A DNA stretch of 64,000 nt from Streptomyces pilosus (GTDB lineage: Bacteria; Actinomycetota; Actinomycetes; Streptomycetales; Streptomycetaceae). The notes below the pieces were generated by a model. It did not search any database. It saw only the letters and a program-made list of their open reading frames with translations, and was not told the origin of the DNA. The stretch spans positions 157,109 through 221,108 of the forward strand of contig NZ_BMTU01000013.1 of NCBI RefSeq assembly GCF_014649835.1, in the 5' to 3' direction. The translations under genes and the position numbers were made by a program. The first letter of the stretch is position 1, and each line of letters opens with the position of its first letter. This document shows positions 18,146 to 25,511 of the stretch, piece after piece.

Positions 18146-18165
18146 TTTCGAAGTACTTTCGAAGT
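18146..18165 (+). promoter_or_regulatory. Direct repeat ahead of the toxin-antitoxin-like pair
   Basis: TTTCGAAGT occurs twice, separated by AC, ending 1 bp before the ATG at 18167. Each copy contains the palindrome TTCGAA. A repeated palindromic element overlapping the start is typical of autoregulated antitoxin operators. The role is inferred. Confidence 0.5.
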
Positions 18166-18166
18166 T

Positions 18167-18646
18167 ATGAGCGCTGACAACGCCGCCGTGAACTTCTCCG
18201 AGCTGGTGAACAAGAACAAGCAGACGCTGGCCCGGCTGCAGGAGTCCCCGCGTCTGCTGTTGCACCGCAGGGACGGAGAGGACCTGGTCCTCACGACTGC
18301 AGCGCGCGCCGAGCAGGATCAGACCGTGGTGTCGGCGGCCACGCGCATGCTCGCCGCGATGGCGCGCCGGGAGCCGGGGAGCACGGAGCTTCTCCTCGAC
18401 ATACTGCCGGACGCCTTCCCGTGGGTGCGCTTCCTGCCGGAGCCCGACTTCCACGCCTTCGCCGTCGAACTCGTCGACACCATGCGCGCTGCGGACTCAC
18501 TGGGTAACAGCGCGTCCGTCGCCCAACTCCTCATTTCCTGGCAACACACCGCGGAGGTGCATTCCGATCCCGAACTGCTGGCCGCGCTGACCAGAGACCG
18601 CGATGAGGACTACGGCCCGGCACCCGACCCTCGGGACGCGGTGTGA
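18167..18646 (+). CDS. Phd/YefM-like antitoxin
   Basis: A 159-residue protein. Its first half resembles Phd/YefM antitoxins: VNFSELVNKNKQTLARLQ is the small beta/helix DNA-binding unit and LLLHRRDGEDLVLTT the following strand pair. The C-terminal 90 residues are an unusual helical extension, since Phd proteins are normally 70-90 residues. A direct-repeat operator lies immediately upstream. The stop overlaps the GTG start of the next gene, as in type II toxin-antitoxin operons. Assignment rests on N-terminal resemblance plus gene arrangement. Confidence 0.65.
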   Translation: MSADNAAVNFSELVNKNKQTLARLQESPRLLLHRRDGEDLVLTTAARAEQDQTVVSAATRMLAAMARREPGSTELLLDILPDAFPWVRFLPEPDFHAFAVELVDTMRAADSLGNSASVAQLLISWQHTAEVHSDPELLAALTRDRDEDYGPAPDPRDAV

Positions 18647-19002
18647 CCTCGGGTCGCGGTGACCGCGCCGCGCCTCCGGCGCCGGAAGGACACTGGGAGG
18701 TCCGCTTCGCGGACGCCGCAGCCGCGAAGGGCTGGGAAAGCCTCACCCGGCAAGCCCGTGAGAACACCTACCGCGCCTGGCTGACCATGCGCACCGCGCC
18801 CCGGCCGACGACGGAGACGCCACGGCACCACCGGCTCAAGGGGAGCCTGGCCCATGGTTCTCACCGTGGGCAGACCTGCGAGCAGTGGCAGATCGAGGTC
18901 ACCGGGAGCGGCCGCGTCTGGTACCTCTTGGACACCGCTCGGGCGACCTGCTGGATCACCTTTGCCGGCACCGGGCATCCGCGGGCCACGGACCACTCCT
19001 GA
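18643..19002 (+). CDS. RelE/ParE-like toxin partner
   Basis: A 119-residue basic protein beginning at a GTG that overlaps the antitoxin stop by 4 bp. The sequence AKGWESLTRQARENTYRAWLTMRT, a HHRLKGSLAHGSHRG turn and the paired strands QWQIEVTGSGRVWYLLD fit the compact helix-hairpin/sheet order of RelE-type toxins, and the size fits. Catalytic residues cannot be fixed by eye. mRNA interference or gyrase inhibition is the family expectation only. Confidence 0.6.
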   Translation: MTSGRGDRAAPPAPEGHWEVRFADAAAAKGWESLTRQARENTYRAWLTMRTAPRPTTETPRHHRLKGSLAHGSHRGQTCEQWQIEVTGSGRVWYLLDTARATCWITFAGTGHPRATDHS

Positions 19003-19044
19003 GGGCGGGGCGAGGGCCCCGGCGTGCATCACGAACCAACGCAA

Positions 19045-19078
19045 GGAAGCCCCCGCCGATTTCTCGGTGGGGGCTTCC
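19045..19078. terminator. Hairpin between the toxin gene and tRNA-Ala
   Basis: GGAAGCCCCCgCCGA pairs with TCGGtGGGGGCTTCC around a short TTTC loop, giving about 14 pairs with one mismatch. It sits 42 bp after the toxin stop and 11 bp beyond the 3' end of the minus-strand tRNA, so it can terminate transcripts from both sides. Confidence 0.8.
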
Positions 19079-19088
19079 AACTGTGCAG

Positions 19089-19162
19089 TGGACCTGAGGG
19101 GATTTGAACCCCTGGCCCCCTCGATGCGAACGAGGTGCGCTACCGGACTGCGCCACAGGCCC
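19089..19162 (-). tRNA. tRNA-Ala (anticodon CGC)
   Basis: A 74-nt cloverleaf on the minus strand. The acceptor stem GGGCCTG pairs with CAGGTCC (one G-U) with A as discriminator; the D arm is GCGC..GCGC; the anticodon arm is CCTCG-TTCGCAT-CGAGG with anticodon CGC, reading GCG Ala codons. The T arm is CAGGGG-TTCAAAT-CCCCT. CCA is not encoded. GCG is an abundant codon in this genome. Confidence 0.95.
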
Positions 19163-19222
19163 TTGCAACGAGTGAAACTTTAGCATCCCGATCGGGGTGC
19201 TCGGAAATCCATTGGCCGGGCG

Positions 19223-20419
19223 CTACTCGTTGGCGGCCTTCGGGCGGTCGCCGTCCTCGTACTGGTCGAAGAGCGGGGTGCGGCCGCGCTCGCGGGAGCG
19301 GCGGGCGGACGCGGCGCGGCGGGCGTCGCTGCGGTCGTCGCCGTCGGGGGCGGCCTCGTCCGGCTCCTCGGCCGGGGCCGTCTCGTCGGCCGGTACCGCG
19401 CTGGAGCGGGCCGCGCTCCAGGTGTCCGGTGCGCCGAGGTCCACGTCGCCGGCGGCGCGCGGGGCGACCGGGGCCGTGACGTAGGTGGGGAGCGGTACCG
19501 GGACGGGGTCCCAGCTGTCGCCGCCCTGGCCGGGGCGCCGCTGGCGTTCGCGCTGCTGGTCGACCCACTCGGCGTGGTCGGTCTGCTCGACGAGCGCGCG
19601 CCGGTCCGCGGCCAGCGCGGTGAGGCCGGGGTCGGTGTCGGTTCCCGCCTCCGGCCCCTCCGGTTCGTCGGGGTCGGTGTCGGCGGCGGACGGGCGGCGG
19701 CGCGGCTGGCGCTCCCGCTCGCGCAGCCGCTGCGCCGCGACCTCGGCCTGGCGGCGGTCCATCTGGTAGGCGAAGCGGCGGCGCTCCTGGGTACGGAGGT
19801 AGGCGATGTAGGAGCTCAGCAGGACGGCCGGTACGCCGGGTGCCCACAGGAAGGCCAGCCCGCCGACGGCCGCGACGACCGCGCCGAGGGTGAAGGCGAC
19901 GAAGAGGAGCGTGGTGGTGCGCCGGCGGCGGGCGAGTGCCTTCGTGCGCCGGGCGCGGGCCGCCGCGGCCTGCGCCGCCCGCTCGCGCCGGACGTCCGCC
20001 GCCCGGCGGGCGGCCGGGATGCGCGCGGGGTCGGCCGCGGGCCGTTCCGCGTGCTCGCGCGGGGGGCGGGCCGGACGGTCGGCGGGCGCCGCCTCCGGCC
20101 GCTCCTCGGGGAGTGACGCGACGGGTGCCTGGGTCTGCGGACGGGTCTGGGACACGGCGAAGGCCCGGACGTCCACCGAGTCGGTGATCGCATCCGGGTC
20201 GTGGACGCCCTGCTCCTCCTCGTCGGAGGTGCGCGCCCGCAGGTCCTTGGCGTACCGGCGCTCCATGCCCGCCCGTCCGGACAGCAATCGGATGGCGGTG
20301 CTGAAGCGTTCCGTCGGACGGGCCTCGTTCAGCTCGTCCTGCCTACGGAGCCACATCGGCACCAAGTAGGCGGCCCAGGCCCCGACAATGACTGCGTAGA
20401 TGAGGCCGCTGCTGCTCAC
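19223..20419 (-). CDS. glpR: Gephyrin-like molybdotransferase receptor (GlpR-type) membrane protein
   Basis: A 398-residue protein with an N-terminal membrane helix (GLIYAVIVGAWAAYLVPMWL), then a conserved actinobacterial segment RRQDELNEARPTERFSTAIR. A second hydrophobic pair lies around 175-220, followed by a long charged Arg/Glu-rich tail. This pattern is that of the actinobacterial GlpR proteins; the Corynebacterium homologue binds the MoeA-like protein Glp and links it to the division apparatus. Supporting context is the moeA/glp gene four genes upstream on the same strand. The start is GTG. Functional equivalence here is inferred. Confidence 0.82.
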   Translation of the reverse strand: MSSSGLIYAVIVGAWAAYLVPMWLRRQDELNEARPTERFSTAIRLLSGRAGMERRYAKDLRARTSDEEEQGVHDPDAITDSVDVRAFAVSQTRPQTQAPVASLPEERPEAAPADRPARPPREHAERPAADPARIPAARRAADVRRERAAQAAAARARRTKALARRRRTTTLLFVAFTLGAVVAAVGGLAFLWAPGVPAVLLSSYIAYLRTQERRRFAYQMDRRQAEVAAQRLRERERQPRRRPSAADTDPDEPEGPEAGTDTDPGLTALAADRRALVEQTDHAEWVDQQRERQRRPGQGGDSWDPVPVPLPTYVTAPVAPRAAGDVDLGAPDTWSAARSSAVPADETAPAEEPDEAAPDGDDRSDARRAASARRSRERGRTPLFDQYEDGDRPKAANE

Positions 20420-20613
20420 GCCTCACACGGTAGAGGGGTTTGGACGGGGCCATCCGCCAATTGGGCCGGTGTGTCGCACGATCTGGCTGATATTTCGAAC
20501 TTTTCTTGTGACCGGCTCGATCAGAGCCGGACCGGACCCCGATCGGACGGCCGCCCGAACCGGAAATTCCGCACCCTCGGATGGTCATCCGGCGATTAAA
20601 TTCGAACGTTTAT

Positions 20614-21267
20614 TCAATTACCTGGTCCGTGCGGGATTCCATGGTCGCGCCGGTCGTGTCCGGGCAGCTCGTGGCCGGAGCGCTCCTGTGCGCGCGCCCG
20701 GCGCCAACGGGCGAGCAGACCGTCGGGTACTTCCTCCGCCGTGAGCGCGAAGACCAGATGGTCGCGCCAGGCTCCGTCGATGTGGAGATAGCGCGGGCGC
20801 AGTCCTTCCTCACGGAATCCGAGTTTCTCCACGACCCTGCGGCTCGGTCCGTTCTCCGGGCGAATGCAGACCTCGATGCGGTGCAGCCCGACCGCGCGGA
20901 AACAGTGGTCCACGACCATCGCGACGGCCGTCGGCACCACTCCGCGTCCGGCCACCGACTCGTCCACCCAGTAGCCGACGTGGCCCGAGCACATGGAGCC
21001 CCAGGTGATCCCGGCGACCGTCAGCTGCCCGACGAGGCGCCCCCGGTACTCGATGACGAACGGCAGCATGCGGCCGGCGTTCGCCTCCGAGCGCAGGTGG
21101 CGGACCATCTGACGGTAGGTGGGGCGGTGGGTGACGGGACCGGTGGGGGTGGGGGGCGGGATGGTCGCCTCCCAGGGCCGCAGCCAGTCGCGGTTGCGCC
21201 GGTTGACCTCGCGCCAGGCCTTCTGGTCGCGCATCCTTATCGGCCGGAGGACGATGTCGCCGTCCAC
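20614..21267 (-). CDS. GNAT-family acetyltransferase (RimJ/RimL type)
   Basis: A 217-residue acetyltransferase. GDIVLRPIRMRDQKAWREVN opens the RimJ-like fold, the acetyl-CoA loop lies around YWVDESVAGRGVVPTAVAM and the substrate strand is ENGPSRRVVEKLGFREEG. These enzymes acetylate ribosomal-protein N termini or small amines. The GTG at 21267 is the first standard start. However, in-frame coding-like sequence NSPHWPVELV continues upstream to a CTG at 21297 that overlaps the mog stop as CTGA, exactly like a coupled ATGA junction. The CTG may be the true start, giving 227 residues. Likely co-transcribed with the molybdenum cofactor genes. Confidence 0.88.
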   Translation of the reverse strand: MDGDIVLRPIRMRDQKAWREVNRRNRDWLRPWEATIPPPTPTGPVTHRPTYRQMVRHLRSEANAGRMLPFVIEYRGRLVGQLTVAGITWGSMCSGHVGYWVDESVAGRGVVPTAVAMVVDHCFRAVGLHRIEVCIRPENGPSRRVVEKLGFREEGLRPRYLHIDGAWRDHLVFALTAEEVPDGLLARWRRARAQERSGHELPGHDRRDHGIPHGPGN

Positions 21268-21293
21268 CAGCTCGACCGGCCAGTGTGGGCTGT

Positions 21294-21836
21294 TCAGCTC
21301 GCACCCCCGCCACTGGCGTCGGGCCGGGGGTGGTCCCCGCCGCGCAGCTGGTCCACGGCGTGCTTCAGCAGCGGCTCCAGGACGGCGAGCCCGTCCTTCA
21401 CCCCGCCGCTGGAACCCGGCAGGTTGACGATCAGGGTCCCGCCCGCGACTCCCGCGAGGCCGCGGGAGAGGGCGGCCGTGGGCACCTTGTCCCGGCCGTG
21501 GGCGCGGATCGCCTCCGCGATGCCGGGGACCTCGTGGTCGATCACCCGGCGGGTCGCCTCGGGGGTGCGGTCGGTGGGCGAGATGCCGGTGCCGCCGGTG
21601 GTGACGACGACGTCGTAGCCCGCGTCGGCGCCCGCGCGCAGGGCGGCCTCCACGGGCTCGCCGTCCGGTACGACCCGGGGACCGTCGACGGTGAAGCCGA
21701 AGCGGCGCAGGCCCTCCACGATCAGGGGTCCGCCCTTGTCCTCGTAGACCCCGGCGGCGGCCCGGTTTGAGGCCGTGACCACCAGTGCGCTGTAGGGAGC
21801 GGGCCGCGCGCCGCCCGCCGTCGCGTCGAGTGTCAT
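21294..21836 (-). CDS. mog: Molybdenum cofactor biosynthesis protein, MoaB/Mog family
   Basis: A 180-residue molybdopterin-adenylyltransferase-type protein. The family signatures are VTTGGTGISPTDRTPEA and the C-terminal VNLPGSSGGVKDGLAV. In the pathway this fold adenylylates molybdopterin before MoeA inserts molybdate. The ATG overlaps the moaC stop by ATGA, and the downstream end overlaps a possible CTG start of the acetyltransferase gene. It forms part of the galU-moeA-moaC-mog run. Confidence 0.92.
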   Translation of the reverse strand: MTLDATAGGARPAPYSALVVTASNRAAAGVYEDKGGPLIVEGLRRFGFTVDGPRVVPDGEPVEAALRAGADAGYDVVVTTGGTGISPTDRTPEATRRVIDHEVPGIAEAIRAHGRDKVPTAALSRGLAGVAGGTLIVNLPGSSGGVKDGLAVLEPLLKHAVDQLRGGDHPRPDASGGGAS

Positions 21837-22390
21837 GCCCGGCTCCAGTCGCCCGACTTGCCGCCCGTCTTCTCCTCCACCCGTACGTCCGTGATGACCG
21901 CCTCCTTGTCGACCGCCTTGACCATGTCGATCACGGTGAGGGCGGCGACCGAGACCGCGGTGAGCGCCTCCATCTCCACGCCCGTGCGGTCCGTCGTCTT
22001 CACGGTCGCCGCGATCTCCACGGCGTCGTCCGCGACCGACAGGTCCAGTTTCACACCGGACACCGACAAGGGGTGGCACAGCGGGATGAGGTCGGGGGTG
22101 CGTTTGGCGCCCATGATGCCCGCGATGCGGGCGGTGGCCAGCGCGTCGCCCTTGGGGACGCCCTCGCCGCGCAGCAGCTCGATCACGCGCGGGGCGACGA
22201 GCACGCGGCCGGTGGCCCGCGCGGTGCGCGCGGTGACGTCCTTGGCGGAGACGTCGACCATGCGGGCGGCGCCCGCCGCATCGATGTGGGTCAGCCGGGA
22301 CGGCTCGGCGGGTTCGGAGGCTTCGGCGGGTTCGGAGGCTTCGGCGGGTTCGGAGGGTCCGGGGGTCGCCCCCCGGGATGGCACGGTCAT
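21833..22390 (-). CDS. moaC: Cyclic pyranopterin monophosphate synthase MoaC
   Basis: A 185-residue MoaC, acting with MoaA in the first step of molybdopterin synthesis. Diagnostic segments are ARMVDVSAKDVTARTA, KRTPDLIPLCHPL with the catalytic His, KTTDRTGVEMEALTAVS and the late DMVKAVDKEAVI. The N terminus carries about 20 extra residues made by a short in-frame tandem repeat (SEPAEA units). Overlaps mog by 4 bp. Confidence 0.95.
   Translation of the reverse strand: MTVPSRGATPGPSEPAEASEPAEASEPAEPSRLTHIDAAGAARMVDVSAKDVTARTARATGRVLVAPRVIELLRGEGVPKGDALATARIAGIMGAKRTPDLIPLCHPLSVSGVKLDLSVADDAVEIAATVKTTDRTGVEMEALTAVSVAALTVIDMVKAVDKEAVITDVRVEEKTGGKSGDWSRA
22305..22358 (-). repeat. Three copies of an 18-bp repeat in the moaC 5' end
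   Basis: TCGGCGGGTTCGGAGGCT (plus-strand orientation) is repeated three times head to tail, the last copy ending differently. It encodes repeated SEPAEA hexapeptides ahead of the conserved MoaC body, so copy-number changes would keep the frame. Confidence 0.85.
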
Positions 22391-22476
22391 GATCGTGTGG
22401 CGCTCCCGGTCCTGGCCCGGCGCGGTGCGGCGCTCGGGCCTGCTGTGCGCGACACGGTACCGGCTGCGGGCGGTGC

Positions 22477-23799
22477 TCAGCCGAGCAGGACCACGTCGGC
22501 CTCGGTGCCGGGGGCGAGGGACTCGACGTCCTCGGGGACGACGATCAGCGCGTTCGCCTGCGCGAGGGCGGCGACGAGGTGGGAGCCGGCGCCCCCCACG
22601 GGGGTGACCGTGCCGTCGGCGTACCGGCCGCGCAGGAACTGGCGGCGGCCCTTGGGCGAGGTGAGGGCCCGGTCCGCGGTGAGCTTCGCGCGGGTCCTCG
22701 GCCGGTGGACGTCGCCGAGGCCCATCAGGGTGCGGATGGCGGGGCGGACGAACAGTTCGAAGGAGACGTACGAGGAGACCGGGTTGCCGGGCAGGGCCAG
22801 CAGCGGGGTGTGGTCGGGGCCGATGGAGCCGAAACCCTGGGGTTTGCCCGGCTGCATGGCGACCCTGCGGAAGTCGACGCCGCTGCCGGGCTCGTCCTCG
22901 TCCGCCGCGTACGACAGCGCCTCCTTGACGACGTCGTACGCACCGACGCTCACGCCGCCGGTGGTGACCATCAGGTCGGCGCGGACCAGCTGGTCGTCGA
23001 TGGTGTCCCGCAGGGTGGCGGCGTCGTCGGCGACGGCGCCCACCCGGTAGGCGATCGCGCCGGCGTCCCGCGCGGCGGCGGTGAGGGCGAAGCTGTTGGA
23101 GTCGTAGATCTGACCGGGGCGCAGTTCCTCGTCGGGCTGGACGAGTTCGCTGCCGGTGGAGAGGACCACCACGCGCGGGCGCGGGCGCACCCGGACGGTG
23201 CCGCGGCCGATGGCGGCCAGGAGGGAGATCTGCGGGGGGCCGAGGACGGTGCCGGCTTCCAGGGCGCGGTCACCGGCCCTGACGTCGCTGCCCTTGGCGC
23301 GCACGTGCGCGCGGGCGGGGGCGGGGCGGTGGACGCACACCTGGCCGGTGGCGCCCTCGGGCGCCAGAGCGCGGGCGCGCATGCCGGCCGCCGGGCCCTC
23401 GCCGAGGCCGCCGTCGGTCCACTCCACGGGGACGACGGTCTCGGCGCCGGGCGGCAGCGGGGCACCGGTCATGATGCGGGCGGCCTGGCCGGGGCCCACG
23501 TGGAGGAGGTCGGCCTGGCCCGCTGCGACGTCCCCGATCACCTCGAGGGCCGCCGGATACTGCTCGCTCGCGCCCGCGATGTCCGCGACCCGCACCGCGT
23601 ACCCGTCCATGGAACTGTTGTCGAACGGGGGCAGGGACACCGGCACCGTGATGTCCTCGACCAGGACGCAGCCCTGGGCGTCGAGGAGCTGGAGCTCGAT
23701 CGGTTCGAGGGGCCGGACGGTCGCGAGGATGTCGGCCAGGTGCTCGTCCACCGACCAGAGGTGGTCCGGTCCTGCGGTGCGGGGCGCGGCGGTGCTCAA
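22477..23799 (-). CDS. moeA: Molybdopterin molybdotransferase MoeA / gephyrin-like Glp
   Basis: A 440-residue MoeA-family protein. In order: the N-terminal domain with DNSSMDGYAVR, the beta-rich domain with IMTGAPLPPGAETVVPVEW, the MoCF-binding fold with TGGVSVGAYDVVKEAL and PGNPVSSYVSFELFVRP, and a C-terminal barrel. The enzyme ligates molybdenum to molybdopterin. In actinobacteria the gephyrin-like paralogue Glp also partners GlpR, whose gene is downstream here. The TTG start overlaps the galU stop by 4 bp, indicating coupling. Confidence 0.93.
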   Translation of the reverse strand: MSTAAPRTAGPDHLWSVDEHLADILATVRPLEPIELQLLDAQGCVLVEDITVPVSLPPFDNSSMDGYAVRVADIAGASEQYPAALEVIGDVAAGQADLLHVGPGQAARIMTGAPLPPGAETVVPVEWTDGGLGEGPAAGMRARALAPEGATGQVCVHRPAPARAHVRAKGSDVRAGDRALEAGTVLGPPQISLLAAIGRGTVRVRPRPRVVVLSTGSELVQPDEELRPGQIYDSNSFALTAAARDAGAIAYRVGAVADDAATLRDTIDDQLVRADLMVTTGGVSVGAYDVVKEALSYAADEDEPGSGVDFRRVAMQPGKPQGFGSIGPDHTPLLALPGNPVSSYVSFELFVRPAIRTLMGLGDVHRPRTRAKLTADRALTSPKGRRQFLRGRYADGTVTPVGGAGSHLVAALAQANALIVVPEDVESLAPGTEADVVLLG

Positions 23800-24707
23800 C
23801 GTTGCTGCATCTCCTCGGTGACGTAACGGCGGAGCCAGGTCCGGAAGTCCGGTCCCAGGTCCTCACGTTCGCACGCGAGCCGGACAATGGCACGGAGGTA
23901 GTCGCCGCGGTCGCCGGTGTCATAGCGGCGGCCCTTGAAGACGACGCCGTGCACCGGGCCGCCGACCTTCTCGTCCTCGGCGAGCTGCTGGAGGGCGTCG
24001 GTGAGCTGGATCTCCCCGCCGCGGCCGGGCTCGGTCCTGCGCAGTATGTCGAAGACGGCCGGGTCGAGGACGTAGCGGCCGATGACGGCGTAGTGGGAGG
24101 GCGCCTCCTCGCGGGCCGGCTTCTCGACCAGGCCGCTGACCCTGACGACGTCGGAGTCCTCGGTGGTCTCGACGGCGGCGGAGCCGTAGAGGTGGATCTG
24201 CTCGGGGGCCACCTCCATGAGCGCGACGACGCTGCCGCCGTACTGCTGCTGGACGTCGATCATGCGCTGGAGCAGGAGGTCGCGCGGGTCGATCAGGTCG
24301 TCGCCGAGGAGGACGGCGAAGGGCTCGTGGCCGACGTGCGGGGCGGCGCACAGGACGGCGTGGCCGAGGCCCTTGGGGTCGCCCTGGCGGACGTAGTGCA
24401 TGGTGGCCAGGTCACTGGACTCCTGGACCTTGGCAAGGCGGTCGGCGTCGCCCTTCTTCTGAAGGGCGGACTCCAGTTCGTAGTTGCGGTCGAAGTGGTC
24501 CTCGAGGGGGCGCTTGTTCCGGCCCGTGACCATGAGGACGTCGTCGAGACCGGCGGAGACGGCCTCTTCGACCACGTACTGGATCGCCGGCTTGTCGACG
24601 ACCGGCAGCATCTCCTTGGGAGTGGCCTTGGTGGCCGGCAGGAACCGCGTGCCGAGACCGGCCGCGGGGATGACAGCCTTGCTGATCCGAGGGTGTGACT
24701 GTGACAT
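23796..24707 (-). CDS. galU: UTP-glucose-1-phosphate uridylyltransferase
   Basis: A 303-residue GalU making UDP-glucose. The nucleotidyltransferase signature GLGTRFLPATKATPKEMLPV is at residues about 14-33, followed by DKPAIQYVVEEA and later GLVEKPAREEAPS and GRYVLDP. The ATG at 24707 fits the family N terminus (SQSHPRISKAVIPAAG). GTG at 24716 is an upstream alternative. First gene of the galU-moeA-moaC-mog run; a 12-bp palindrome lies 56 bp upstream. Confidence 0.95.
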   Translation of the reverse strand: MSQSHPRISKAVIPAAGLGTRFLPATKATPKEMLPVVDKPAIQYVVEEAVSAGLDDVLMVTGRNKRPLEDHFDRNYELESALQKKGDADRLAKVQESSDLATMHYVRQGDPKGLGHAVLCAAPHVGHEPFAVLLGDDLIDPRDLLLQRMIDVQQQYGGSVVALMEVAPEQIHLYGSAAVETTEDSDVVRVSGLVEKPAREEAPSHYAVIGRYVLDPAVFDILRRTEPGRGGEIQLTDALQQLAEDEKVGGPVHGVVFKGRRYDTGDRGDYLRAIVRLACEREDLGPDFRTWLRRYVTEEMQQR

Positions 24708-24762
24708 GCCGGACACCCTATCCGGTGCGTTTGCAGGGAATCTGCAGCTCCGGTCAATTGCC

Positions 24763-24774
24763 GCTCATATGAGC
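24763..24774. promoter_or_regulatory. 12-bp palindrome between galU and the cyclo-ligase gene
   Basis: GCTCATATGAGC, a perfect palindrome, sits between the divergent galU and formyl-THF cyclo-ligase genes, 26 bp before the latter's TTG start. A regulator site is possible. Only symmetry and position support it. Confidence 0.35.
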
Positions 24775-24799
24775 ATATTAGAACGGTACGGGTACAGAC

Positions 24800-25450
24800 T
24801 TGAGACAGAACGATCGCGCGGACGAGTCTGACAAGCGGACGCTGCGGCGCGAAATCCTCCGTGCGAGGGACGGGTTGACGGCGGATGACGTGCGGGAGAA
24901 CGCGTCCGAACTGGCCCGGCAGGCCCTCGCGCTGCCCGAACTGGCCGACGCGCGCACGGTGGCGGCGTACGTCTCCGTGGGGAGCGAACCCGGCACGCTC
25001 GCGCTGCTGGACGCGCTGCGCGCCCGGGGCGTACGCGTCCTGCTGCCGGTGCTGTTGCCGGACAACGACCTCGACTGGGGGACGTACACCGGTGAGGCGT
25101 CCCTCGCGCGGGTGCGGCACGGCGGACGGATGACGCTGCTGGAACCGGCCGGGGAGCGCCTCGGTGCGGACGCCGTGACGGAGGCGGACGCCGTCCTGCT
25201 GCCCGGACTGGCCGTCGACGCGCGGGGGATGCGGCTGGGACGCGGCGGCGGCTCGTACGACCGGGTCCTCGGGCGGCTGCACCGCGCGGGCGCGCGCCCG
25301 GCGCTGGTGGTGCTGCTGTACGGCTCCGAGGTCGTCGGGCGGGTCCCGGTGGAGCCGCACGACCGGCCGGTGCACGCGGTGGTGACACCGTCCGGGGTGC
25401 GGCGCTTCGGCCGGCCGTCCGGGGCGGAACGCCCCGGCGCACCCTCCTGA
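24800..25450 (+). CDS. 5-formyltetrahydrofolate cyclo-ligase family protein
   Basis: A 216-residue protein converting 5-formyl-THF to 5,10-methenyl-THF with ATP. Signatures are the N-terminal KRTLRREILRARDGL, the central VLLPGLAVDARGMRLGRG and GGGSYDRVLGRL (phosphate loop). The start is TTG without a clear ribosome-binding site. The N-terminal residues before KRTLRREI are uncertain. Divergent from galU, convergent with penicillin acylase. Confidence 0.9.
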   Translation: MRQNDRADESDKRTLRREILRARDGLTADDVRENASELARQALALPELADARTVAAYVSVGSEPGTLALLDALRARGVRVLLPVLLPDNDLDWGTYTGEASLARVRHGGRMTLLEPAGERLGADAVTEADAVLLPGLAVDARGMRLGRGGGSYDRVLGRLHRAGARPALVVLLYGSEVVGRVPVEPHDRPVHAVVTPSGVRRFGRPSGAERPGAPS

Positions 25451-25458
25451 GACGCGCG

Positions 25459-25488
25459 TCGGCCCCCACGCGCGCGCGTGGAGGCCGA
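25459..25488. terminator. Hairpin between convergent genes
   Basis: TCGGCCcCCACGCG and CGTGGaGGCCGA form about 12 pairs around a GC loop, in the 61-bp gap between the cyclo-ligase stop and the end of the penicillin acylase gene. A bidirectional terminator by position. Confidence 0.7.
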
Positions 25489-25511
25489 TGCCGGCTGCGG
25501 GACCGCCCGGG

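Noticed and set aside
15099..19162. A tRNA-integrated genomic island ending at tRNA-Ala
   Set aside because: The accessory genes do lie beyond the tRNA 3' end, but I found no integrase, no excisionase and no repeat of the tRNA 3' sequence at the other side.
22305..22358. CRISPR-like repeat array
   Set aside because: The 18-bp units are contiguous, without spacers, and encode SEPAEA repeats inside moaC. No cas genes.
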